DNA of 64,000 nucleotides. It comes from Fragum whitleyi (taxonomy: Eukaryota; Mollusca; Bivalvia; Cardiida; Cardiidae). The DNA lies in the NCBI GenBank assembly GCA_948146395.1, contig OX411547.1:34183868-34247867 (forward strand), read 5' to 3'. The notes beneath the pieces were generated by a model, which was given only the letters and a program-made list of their open reading frames with translations, was not told where the DNA came from and ran no database searches. Below are positions 44,988-54,939 of the stretch, piece by piece. Each line of letters opens with the position of its first letter. Position 1 is the stretch's first letter. A program made the translations under genes and the position numbers.

Positions 44988-45045
44988 TGTGACGTCATAT
45001 AAAGCTTTGCACACGGCACACTTGCACCTAGATTTGACCAATGAA
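44988..45045 (-). promoter_or_regulatory. Putative hnRNP promoter region
   Basis: About 85-135 bp upstream of the start codon lie a perfect palindromic CRE (TGACGTCA, 44990-44997), an AT-rich CTTTATAT next to it, and a CCAAT motif on the opposite strand (45038-45042). The transcription start is not known. The order is plausible for a housekeeping gene promoter. Confidence 0.4.
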
Positions 45046-45189
45046 ATTTGAAAACTGAAATGCACCCAATCGTATTCGTGCGATTCATTATAATACGCAA
45101 TGTAATTTCTATTGGTTATGTATACAACTACCTTTTCCTTTGCTAGTTAAAGGGGTCAAATTATAAAAAGCCTTATAATTTCAATGAAA

Positions 45190-45192
45190 AAA

Positions 45193-45262
<70 letters not shown>
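45190..45262. repeat. (GA)n microsatellite
   Basis: About 31 uninterrupted GA dinucleotides follow an AAAG-rich lead-in. Confidence 0.95.
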
Positions 45263-45263
<1 letters not shown>

Positions 45264-45780
45264 TTTCACTATCGGTTACCAGTCATCTCAGCCTATCAAA
45301 TAACTCTGCCCAGTCAACTCGGCCCCAATATGTAGCCTATAGTATGAGTCAGTTATACCTTACTATGTTTATCTTTATTATTTTTAATAATAGTATTTTT
45401 TTGTTTTTAAAAATATAATATCTTTTTAGTGTTTGAATATGTGCGATTTTTTGCATGATTCTTAAAATTCAATTTAACTCTTTTTAAGACAGATGTCTAC
45501 GTAAATTTCCTCACAACTGAATGAAATTGAATAATATTGTGTTTGTATCTGTATCTCTTTCTATTCTCTGTTCTCTTCTGTATCTATAAACGTCACAGGT
45601 CCCAACGCGACGGGCGGGGGGGGGGGGGGTGAACGCGCTTATTCGCAGATTTTGTCCAGTGCTGATTTAAAAGCATCGACTGATTAAGCACAAACTATAC
45701 CTTCACTAAGCTGCTTGCACTCTATGGGTGTCTTGACAAAAAAGAGTGTTCGTACTGGTTTGTGTAAGCGTGGATGATAT
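45263..45780. other. Non-coding stretch with poly-G
   Basis: CGGGC followed by a G-run at about 45616-45630; otherwise AT-rich with no gene. Confidence 0.4.
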
Positions 45781-45800
45781 CAAGGCATTTAGAGTTATTT

Positions 45801-46124
45801 TCACTTGATTTTACAAAATCTTTTGAGTGTCACAGTTTCAAATAATTTGATTTTTACCGATCTCTTTGGTCTCGATGTCTTAATAAGGTCGGTTCTCGGC
45901 AGCCCTGGTACCAACCCCTCAACCACCTTGTACATCATAATGAATCTGAGGCTCTTTCTTCTGAATTGTAGTTGAGGTAGCTTCAGTTCTTTCATTTTGT
46001 TGTGGATAAAGCCTTGTTCTTGCGTCCTGTAGTTTTGCTTGATGAATCCGGTGGCCCTTCTTTGAACTCTTTCTAATCGGTCGATGTAATTTTGTTGGCA
46101 GGGGTCTAAGATAGATCTATACAT
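45801..46124 (-). pseudogene. LINE (CR1/Jockey-like) reverse transcriptase C-terminal fragment
   Basis: The 107-codon frame carries the tail common to these elements: Y-I-D-R-L-E-R-V-Q-R-R-A-T-G-F-I, L-P-Q-L-Q-F-R-R-K-S-L-R and M-Y-K-V-V-E-G-L-V-P. The catalytic RT domain is missing upstream, so this is a dead 5'-truncated copy. Confidence 0.75.
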
Positions 46125-46855
46125 TGTTAAAAGAAAGATTAGGAGTAAAGATAGTTCGAGGAAATTTCATAGAACCCGTTTTCCCGTTATAACCATTTAT
46201 ACATCAACATTTTCATTCTGAATCCGAATATCTAACATGTGAGTTTTCATATGCAGATGGAAAATAATTGGAAATTGTGCGTGTTGTGAGTTGTAGATGG
46301 ACATGATATAAACACTTACGACCGTTAAACAACTGGCCCAATTAACTAGCATTATGTTAACTATGAAGCACGGGTATATATCGAAAATCAATAATCCCGA
46401 CGATTGACAAATTAAAACAACAGATGATGAGTACCGACACGTTTCCATGACGACTGGTCGTCGGAATTATCATTTAAGAAATTCGCAGTTGGGTGTCAAA
46501 TTGAAAGAAATGTTGTGACTTTGGATCATAACAAAATACACAAAGGGTATTTCCATAATGAAGTCTATTCCAAGAGTCAGTGCGCGAGGGACGCTGATCA
46601 ATTACATTCTAGGCATACGCATTTACATACAAACACGTACATTACAATATACTACATTTCCTTTTTTAAAGAAAATTGGTGTTAATCAATTTTAAAACCA
46701 TGTTAATGTTTGAATCAAGTTTAAATCTCTAATCTCTGAAGTAAAACATGTTATACGGTAAAGTGTATTATTCAATTACCTGCATAATCAACATCAATAA
46801 AGGTACGCCTAAAATTCATTCATGAATCCTGTCAACTCTATTTGATTTGTTTACT
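46125..46855. other. Non-coding stretch
   Basis: No repeat or coding family is recognised. The 83-codon frame at 46197-46448 lacks support. Confidence 0.35.
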
Positions 46856-48372
46856 TTATTTCGTCCACTCTGCACTGTTGTAGCGCTGATTATTTATCAC
46901 TACTCTACCAGACCGTGTGATATATGGGTTTTGTGGTAATAGGTCTGGGGCTTTTTGTTTTCTCTCAACAATTTGGGGCTCATTTGGGAAACTATTTGAT
47001 GGGTGTGCCAAAATGTTAAAATCTACCGGTTTAATGTCAAGGGTGTTTTCATTTGTTTTGATTATGGCGAGACGGTTCCGGCGATACATAGCACCATCCC
47101 TAGCCTGTAAAGTATATGACCTAGTTGGGTGAATTTGCATAACTTTGCCAGGTCTCCAAATTTTTCCAAACTGAACTCTAACCGAGTCATGTAAATTTAA
47201 AGGCTTCACTGGTTTTTTATGTTTTGTCATATCCCTGTTTTTGAGTATTTTTCAATGAATCATTGACTCGCGTAGCTTATTTTCATTTACGAGTTTCCGT
47301 TTTAAAGCCTTGTTCGTAATTGGAAGAACGACTTAGTTGTTCTGTTAAAAAGAAGTTGTGCCGGCGATTACCCAGAGTCGAGTGGTGTATTTCTGTATTC
47401 GAGAAAGCTTTTGTAAGGATTTCGACCAGTATCTTTTGCTTTTCTCGTGAGTTTTTTCGCAACCTCGACACCCTTTTCCGCTATAGAATTTCCTTGAGGA
47501 TAGTATGGGGATGACGTCGTGTGATAAAAATTCCATTCTTTCGCGAATTCGGCGAATTCTGAACACGAGAAATGAGGACCGTTCTCGCTAACAAGAATAT
47601 CGCATTTTCCGTTGCGTGATAAATGTACCTTCAATTTATGTACAATTGTAGAGGCATGCGTGTCTGGTAAATAATCGACCTCAAAAATCGACAGTGGTAT
47701 TCAATCGTAAGCAGATAATATTTTCTATTCAAATGGAATAAGTCAGTACCAATCTTTTGGTACGGTCTACCTGGAAACTCCATAGAAACCATTGGTTCCC
47801 GCGCGTTTGATTCTCTATGTGTGAGACAAGTTGGGCACTGCAATACAAAGTCTGTTATTTGCTTCTGCATGCCAGACCAAAATACTATCTTTTGTGCGTT
47901 GGACCGTATTGGTTACACCGAGGTGGCAAGCATGGACCTTTCTAACCATTTCTTGTCGCAATGATTTCGGTATGACAATACATTGACCTCTGAAAACCAG
48001 GTCATCTTCGACCGCGAGTTCATCACGGTGATTCCAGAACTCCATGATCAACGAATTGCATTTTGACCTATCCGACGGCCTTCCTTCAAGAATTGTTTGC
48101 TTTAATTTGATCATTTGAGGTTCTTTTCTTGTTTCAGACTTAATGATTTCGATACGACGATCCGTAACAAAAAGATGTTGTTTGACAGCATGAACGTTTA
48201 AATCAAGACCATCAATCAAGTTTGGATAAGTGTCCTGAACCGTATGTCTCGATAAGCAATCACTGACGGGTATTTCCTTACCAGGCACGTGCGTCACGAT
48301 GATGTCATATTTCTGCACCTGAAGCAACATTCGTTGTAATCGTTGTGGAGTTGCTGTCAACGGCTTTTTCAT
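46856..48372 (-). mobile_element. Ty3/gypsy-type retrotransposon relic (RNase H end and integrase)
   Basis: The minus strand holds four overlapping frames in pol order. 48372-47815: RNase H end / tether (Q-R-L-Q-R-M-L-L, G-K-E-I-P-V-S-D, L-S-R-H) and the start of the integrase zinc finger (H-x3-H). 47870-47631: the Cys part of the finger (C-P-T-C) and the first catalytic region (G-T-D-L-F). 47634-47368: integrase core with V-S-E-N-G-P-H-F, where family members have Asp in place of Glu, and Y-Y-P-Q-G-N. 47230-46856: integrase C-terminal SH3-like part (W-R-P-G-K-V). Frameshifts separate them. Protease, RT, gag and both LTRs are absent. It is an inactive fragment, cut at 48372 by a LINE. Confidence 0.8.
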
Positions 48373-49290
48373 GGTAGAATGAATGAATGTTGTTTTATGG
48401 CCCATCGACAACTAAGGTCATGTTGGGCCCAAACATTTCTGTATTAAACTAGAATAGTCCTACGTGAGCACGAAAGCACATGGACTCCCCTCAGATCAGG
48501 AGAACGGCCCATGTGCGAGTCCACCCGACCGGAAAATTCATAAAAAAGTGAGCATTCATTGTATGCACTGAAATTTAAGTGAACAACATTTTAAGTCTCA
48601 ATGTATACATATAAAAACCCAAAAGAAATTTTCCAATGTAAAAGAAATAATGACCAAAAGAGCTATTGAAAACGATAAAATTTAATACAACCATTTCAAA
48701 ACTTACGAAGAAAATACAATTAATAGAGACTAAAAATCAGATTTTACTATATAAATGACTTGCCTTTAAAAAGACAAAAATAAGATCTAGTTTGACACGG
48801 TCAAACAGCTGCCCCATACTATCAACTTTAAGATATCTGTCCCTGATAATAGAAAAATCAATACAATATATAAAAATATGTTTGATAGTTAATGGAGCAT
48901 TACAGAGAATGCACATTGGCATCTGTTCTCCTTTTAAAAGGTAGGAGTGCGTTAAGTGAGTATGACCAATGTGTAACCGAGTCAAAATCTGCTCTTCGCG
49001 ACGGTATGACCTTTAACCAGGTAACCAAGCGCCGAGGTCCTGTCGAACAGAATATAGTTTATTATTTTGGTTCGAAGGATCTTACCAACAGTTCCTCCAG
49101 ACATCACGACAAAACAAAAAAATAGGGGTTTAAAATCGGTAAAAGGTTCTTCAAAGGGTAAAATTTCAAGTGATAATGCATCCATGGCAGCTATATCTGC
49201 CTCCTCATTACCACGAATACCAATATGGCTTGGAAGGCAGCCGAAAACGAGATCAACATCATTAGGCTTGGCTATTTCATCAAGGCCCAA
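48373..49290 (-). mobile_element. I/Nimb-like LINE 3' fragment (RNase H, zinc finger, 3' UTR)
   Basis: The frame 49290-48982 carries the RNase H signature P-S-H-I-G-I-R-G-N-E-E-A-D. The frame 48985-48737 carries T-R-L-H-I-G-H-T-H-L-T-H-S-Y-L-L followed by C-I-L-C and H-I-F-I-Y-C. This is the zinc finger that ends ORF2 of LINEs with an RNase H domain. The 3' end is a short GAATGAATGAAT tail (about 48374-48388) abutting the gypsy relic, so the LINE inserted into it. Confidence 0.75.
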
Positions 49291-49660
49291 GCTGGGCCTT
49301 GAAATAGTTGGCTGCTGTCCATTTAGTACATGGTAAGACCCCCAAGACCTGCCTGTTTGCCGTGGGCTGCGACCCGTAATGCCTGGATCCTGGTGGTTGA
49401 GTGACCTCAGGGATTGGCTAGGCCATGTGTTTGCAACACACCACTTTGGCCCTGAGCTGGGGTAAAAGGGAGGTCAGGCGGGCCCGACCTGATCAATCGG
49501 CTGGTCATGTCTTGCCCTAGAGCGTTTTAATTTATCCTTTGACCAATAAACCGTCATTTTCATTTGAACAAGAGCTTCTTTCACATGCCTTAGAAGGCGG
49601 TGGCTCACGGGTCAATCGGGTAAACATGGTGTTCGATCGACAATTATACTTTCCATTATT
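49291..49660 (+). repeat. LINE 5'-region copy, opposite orientation (pair of 58530-58875)
   Basis: 'CATGGTAAGACCCCCAAG', 'ttgccgtgggctgcgacc', 'gtgacctcagggattggct', 'gccctgagctggggt' and 'cttagaaggcggtggc' recur as the reverse complement at 58530-58875. The latter is upstream of a LINE ORF1 copy, so this is probably the LINE 5' UTR. Confidence 0.7.
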
Positions 49661-51650
49661 TTTTTCATGCTTGGGTGAATTAATTATCGGATGTATGTAT
49701 TGCTTGATCTAGCCATTTTGCACCGAGTATATCGGTGATGTATCCCCGGCACCTTTCCTGAGATGGAATTCCTCAAGTTAGGTGTCCCCCTCAGTAGAAC
49801 TTCGGGGGCGGGTGGTTTGGAGCATCTCAGCTGAAACACACACAAAATAGCATGGCTTCAACCAAAAAACCAAGAGAGTACTATCGGATTCTGAGTACAA
49901 GAATATTAACCTATACCATTTCCGAAATTCATAGAGGTCGAAAGTAAAGACCCAGAATTCCCAATAGCAGAACTTTCACAATTCGTAATAGAGAAACAAA
50001 TATGGGCGATAATGGGCACTCCGAAATCGGTTCAAAATTCAAAAAATGGATTTTTTTTATTGAAGTATCTAAAAGGGCCATTGACGGTCCGTGGAAAATG
50101 TACCTCAGACTTCTAAAATTTAGCTCGCACTTCAAGTCATTAACACTGTTACCTGTCAAAAAAATCTTGAAACAGGCAGTGTTGGCATGATCATCTCACA
50201 CCAATTAGTATGCCATTAGGTTCCATCTGTTTAGAAGAGTTCTGAGAAAACAATTCCCATTATTCCCAGTCCCTATCTTTTAAATTCACAAAACTGCAAA
50301 TTTGTTGATATCTAATGTGTAGAGACATAATAGTGATTCATATTGTTTTAAAAATATTTCCTTCAAAATATACCAATTTGATAAATGTTTTTGTAATTTA
50401 TTAGAAGAAAATTGCATATTATTACTAGCTCGTATTAGTCTTTGCTTTTTACATGTAAGCATTTGATTTCTAAATATGAAACAATTTTATAGTCATCCTT
50501 TATTTGTTTGAATGGGAATTTACGCCGCTTTCAACAATCATCCTATCTCTCTGTATAAGTCTGAATCACCTTGCACTGGATTTATGCAAGCGGCATACCT
50601 GCGACATGTAGTTTTAAGGATTTTCCTTCAAATATAAATAATATGTAAATGTAGATCTGTCTTTCGCCACCATGTTATTTAAGCCTTCACAACACATTGT
50701 TCCACACCCTATGTCATCTTTATATTTTCTATTTCTACTTGGACTATCTTTCTTTCAGTTTTTTTCTATTTTTCAAAAATATTGCCTAATTCATTATGTA
50801 GGTTTGAATACAATAGGAAGGCAATTTCAATAAAGTCAATATATTTTTTGTGTAAAATTGTACGAAAAGCAATATGTTGAAAAGTTAGTTTGCCAAACTA
50901 CTTCATGTTAAAACCACGCGCTGTTTAGACAAAAATGACAGACTACAGAACATACTTGTAAACACGTATAATGTTATTTTGATAGAAAATAATATATTCT
51001 AAGTTTTAAGTTTACATCTTTAGTAATATAATAGATAATGCCAGTAAAAACCAAGATGGACGTTTGGGGTAAATTTGCAACCATCCAACTTTTACACTTT
51101 AAAACTCAATAAGAATTTACCCAGTAATACCAATCACTGAATGAAATTGGTAAATTCAAGAATGACGTGTTTGTAATCCTGCAAAGGCCGGGGTGTGTGC
51201 GTCGTATACAATATAACAAAAATCTTTGTTACACTCGAAAAGCAGAGGCTAGAAAAATACATTGGTCAAAAAGTATTTTTATGTCTCAGTATTGGAGGCA
51301 ATGACTTTCTTCCCAAGTTCCATCGAATTACACATAGTACAGTGTTACAACTTTTTTTGAAGAGTATAATGATATAATTTCACTTGATAATAAGTTTCAC
51401 TTAAAACAGTTTGAATTGGAGACAAAGGTGCTATTGGGTACACAAACCATTGTAACAAATAAAGACATTTTAAGAAAAGAAGAAATTGCACGTTTCAAGC
51501 AATTTATTATTTTCTTTTATTTTAGAAATTATATGATACATGCATTTTTGTAAAAATTTTACCCCTTGAATATCATAAACATTTTATCACCCACAGCCAA
51601 GTATACCATCAACTTCTTTTGCTTTTCAAAAAACCCAATAATTTAAAGTC
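49661..51650. other. AT-rich non-coding stretch with a SINE tail fragment
   Basis: At about 50503-50545, 'TTTGAATGGGAATTTACGCCGCTTTCAAC' matches the SINE tail in reverse. The hairpin AAGAAATTGC..GCAATTT lies near 51473-51516. No gene is seen. Confidence 0.4.
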
Positions 51651-51653
51651 TGT

Positions 51654-51905
51654 CTGTTTGAATTGGGGTTTTAAGCTGCTTTAAACAATGTTTGAGACAT
51701 GTCGCGGAGGCTGGAGCACCTTACAGTGAATTCTAGGTATTTCTCACACCATAACTATCTTTTCCAAGCCCCCAGCTACTTTCCACCTTAGTTTACAATT
51801 ATTCACCCATTTGTGGAAGACAAATGTCGGATAGGAAATGTGTAGTTGCTGGGGATCGAACCCATGACTTCTCCTGATTGATATATGAGAGTCTCATATT
51901 TGTTA
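51654..51905 (-). mobile_element. tRNA-derived SINE, degraded
   Basis: The full order in reverse is visible: tail ('ttgaattggggttttaagctgctttaaac'), body ('ggaggctggagcacc', 'ttctaggtatttctcac', 'ccaagcccccagctac') and a B-box-like GGGATCGAACCCATGAC. The head is worn. Confidence 0.65.
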
Positions 51906-52344
51906 TGGCGATGGCCTTGCAGTCTGAAGATGGCATTGAATCACAATACTGTCAAAAAAGTTTCTACAAACGCTGGCGGTAGCGAGACATAGTTGTCTTA
52001 ATAACAATTCGATGTGTGTGTGTGTCTGTTTGTCTGTCTGGTTTTGTACATAAGTTTACTGCTACATCTATGGAAGGATTTTGAAATAATTTGGCATGCT
52101 TGTCGTCCATCACGATTAGATTTATTTTTTCAAAGAAATTTTTAGATAGCTCAAAGATCACAGCTTAAAGTCAAATGGTATAGTGTGAAATTATTGACAT
52201 GACTTGATCTTTATGCAAAGAATAAATTAACCGATGAATACATTTTTCATCGAGGGTAGCCGATAGCTTTCGAAAAACATCGTAAATCCGTGTAGTGTAT
52301 GGGTTTTAAAAATGTCTGTAAAATGTAATAGTGCCAATACACAT

Positions 52345-52500
52345 TGTTTGACTGTGTGGTCGAGAGGTCTAGTTTGATGACTACAGGTGCAGGGACCATG
52401 AGTTCGAATCTCCTGTCATTCCACTGTTTTTTTTTTTTTTTTGTTTTTTTTTTTTTTGTTTGTTTTTGTTTTTTTATTTTATTTTTTTTTTCTGTTTGCC
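52345..52500. other. tRNA-like relic followed by poly-T
   Basis: 'GTGTGGTCGAGAGGTCTAG' and 'CATGAGTTCGAATCTCCTG' resemble A- and B-boxes of a Ser/Leu-type tRNA. A ~65-nt T-rich run follows (52426-52492). The stems do not close cleanly, so it is left as a relic. Confidence 0.35.
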
Positions 52501-52686
52501 CCCATTTGACTAGATATCTCGTGATTGAATGACAATAATTGTTATGCACAGTCATTTATCGCATTCTATCTCATGAACTCAAATATGCGAAAACTCAAGA
52601 CGCTGTCAAAGGCAAAAAGGGCAAATTTGGTGGAAAATCTATGTGGGATTAGCAACTGGAGTCTCGGAAGAGTTATCGTGGTAGAA

Positions 52687-52795
52687 TTCGTAAAAGAAAT
52701 ACCAGGCATCCATAGTTAGGCGTTCCAGTCCCCGAAATATGACCGAAAAAATATAAAAAGAGGTGCTAAACCCATTCAAACAAATGAAACAAAAA
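52687..52795 (+). mobile_element. SINE 3' fragment
   Basis: 'AAAGAAATACCAGGCATCC', 'gttaggcgttccag' and 'aacccattcaaacaaatgaaac' match the 3' half of the 3628-3905 element. Confidence 0.55.
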
Positions 52796-53286
52796 AGAAA
52801 CTAACGGGAAAACAAATAGTTTATAACATACCACAAATCTCTTTCAGAATGGAGTGATCTTCAACATTATTCAAAAGTAAAAGAACAACAATAAAAATGA
52901 ATTGAAACCGAGAGGAAAAATAAATATGCTGTCATAGTGACTCGAACCACTGTCTTTCGTCTTCTGATTCTTTAATCTTTCCACGTGCAATGACAAGTAT
53001 CTACTCATCACTGTGTCATTAAATAGGTATATATTATGAAACTTGGTTCACGAAGTTAAACGAGACCTAAATGAGATACCACGTGACAATCAGTCTAGCA
53101 TGTAATGTATGCTAATAGAAGTTACGGTCAGTCGTGTCAATGATTTCACGCTATACAATACGGGATAAACAGCAGTGATCCTGTGAAAACAAACTATTTT
53201 GTCGTTGAAGACGAAAAAGGTAATTTTAACAATTTAATGTGAACATATACAAGAGAACAAAGGGTTAGCGAAAATTGATTTTTTTC

Positions 53287-53486
53287 CTTTTTATTCTCAA
53301 TAAACTTCTCTTTTGCTCTAACAAGCCATATAGCTGGCATTGTTATTGTAAACTTTTTATTCTCAATAAACTTCTCTTTTGCTCTAACAAGCCATATAGC
53401 TGGCATTGTTATTGTAAACTTTTTATTCTCAATAAACTTCTCTTTTGCTCTAACAAGCCATATAGCTGGCATTGTTATTGTAAACT
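53287..53486. repeat. 66-bp tandem repeat, three nearly identical copies
   Basis: The unit contains 'CTCAATAAACTTCTCTTTTG' and 'AAGCCATATAGCTGGCATTG'. Because 66 is divisible by three, both strands stay open (92 and 75 codons), but the unit has no other gene-like context. Confidence 0.85.
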
Positions 53487-53489
53487 TAC

Positions 53490-54900
53490 TCTGCGTTCAT
53501 GATTACAAATCCCTTACGAACGCTCCATAAATGGTTATCATTATATACAGTGAATCTTTCTATCGTTTTTCAAGGTGCTTCGAGATGGAAATGACTGCAA
53601 GTTAACCTTAACCTTATCGCAAATTAGATGTTGCCTTTTTTGCAAAAATGCCAACCTAAATCCCTACATTTCAAAATACAAAATTTGAATGACATAAAGC
53701 ATTTGAATGACAAATGACAAACATGGAATTAATTATTACCAAAACAGTAACAAATACAATGAGATTTTGCCAGATGTTTGCTGCCGCCGGAACTTGTCGG
53801 ATAATAGCAATTTATCGCTAATGCTATATTTGCTACTATGAGACCGTCATGAAATAAAATTTTGTATCTTGTATCGAGAATAGACTCAAAATGTCTTGCA
53901 CCCCTCTACCAAGTTAGAATATTAGATTGCCTACATGTACTGGGAGTTTTGTTCAATAATAAAGGTACTTGCTTGAAACTTTAATATATATGTTCTCTGT
54001 CGGCAATCTAATTTTCATCGATATGCCAAAACCTTATTTCTCCTGTAAAGGCCCAATTCACTGACAATTAATTTTCTGTCATTACTTAAGCTGTGCATTT
54101 AGTTTAATTAAATACGAAAATTTGGAAAAAGATTAAAGGTGAAGTTTGATGACATACTCAGATCTAAACGTTCGTTGATACATTTACTACGATGTTAGGT
54201 TCCAGTGTACAACTATTGTAAGTGCTCAGAAGAAATATAAATGCATTTACAATTGTTTTGCATTAACGTATCGAAGTATTTTGAATTAAGCACTTGTTTT
54301 GTACAAACTATTTCTAATTTGACCATCTAACAGAGTTTAAGATGCTCTGATCATGTATTTAATTGCTTGATAAAACAATTACATGTATACATGTCTGGGA
54401 AAGACTCTTCTTGAGAAGTCCGGGCATGCATTCATCAGAAGTATCGTAAGAGCATTGCTGATTATCTAATTAAATAAACTTTTGTTAGTATGAATAGGTA
54501 TTTACAGCAGGTAAAAGTAAGACTGTAACAAAGGGTGGGTTGATCTGAGTCTCTCTTTTTATATGTACTGGTAGAAAAATCACGCCCATTTTTTACTCAT
54601 TAAATCCCCCCCCTCCCAAACAAAGAGAGAAATCATCAGTGCAGGAAACCCGAAGCTATTTATCTACAGAACTCACAGGCCAGCAGAGTTTGATTAAAAG
54701 GTTTTACTTTCTGCAAGTGTTCGGTGAAGCGGTTTAATAGCCGCTTCTTACTACAGGTCAAATTCCTAAGCACTGATGCCTGTGAAGGTGAAAATTAATT
54801 TATTTGGTTGATAATGACGCTCCCATGAGACCCTAAAACTTTGGTGAAAACTCAGCCTGGTACTTTTTCCAGAGACTGCAATTAGATAATCTATTGAAAA
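53490..54900. other. AT-rich non-coding stretch
   Basis: No repeat or coding family is recognised. Confidence 0.35.
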
Positions 54901-54939
54901 TTACCAAGTTTTTCAATCACAAGTAACAGTGTACACTGA

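Noticed and set aside
52352..52426. Possible tRNA-Ser/Leu on the plus strand
   Set aside because: Boxes are suggestive, but no acceptor stem pairs; followed by poly-T, so a relic of a retroposed sequence.
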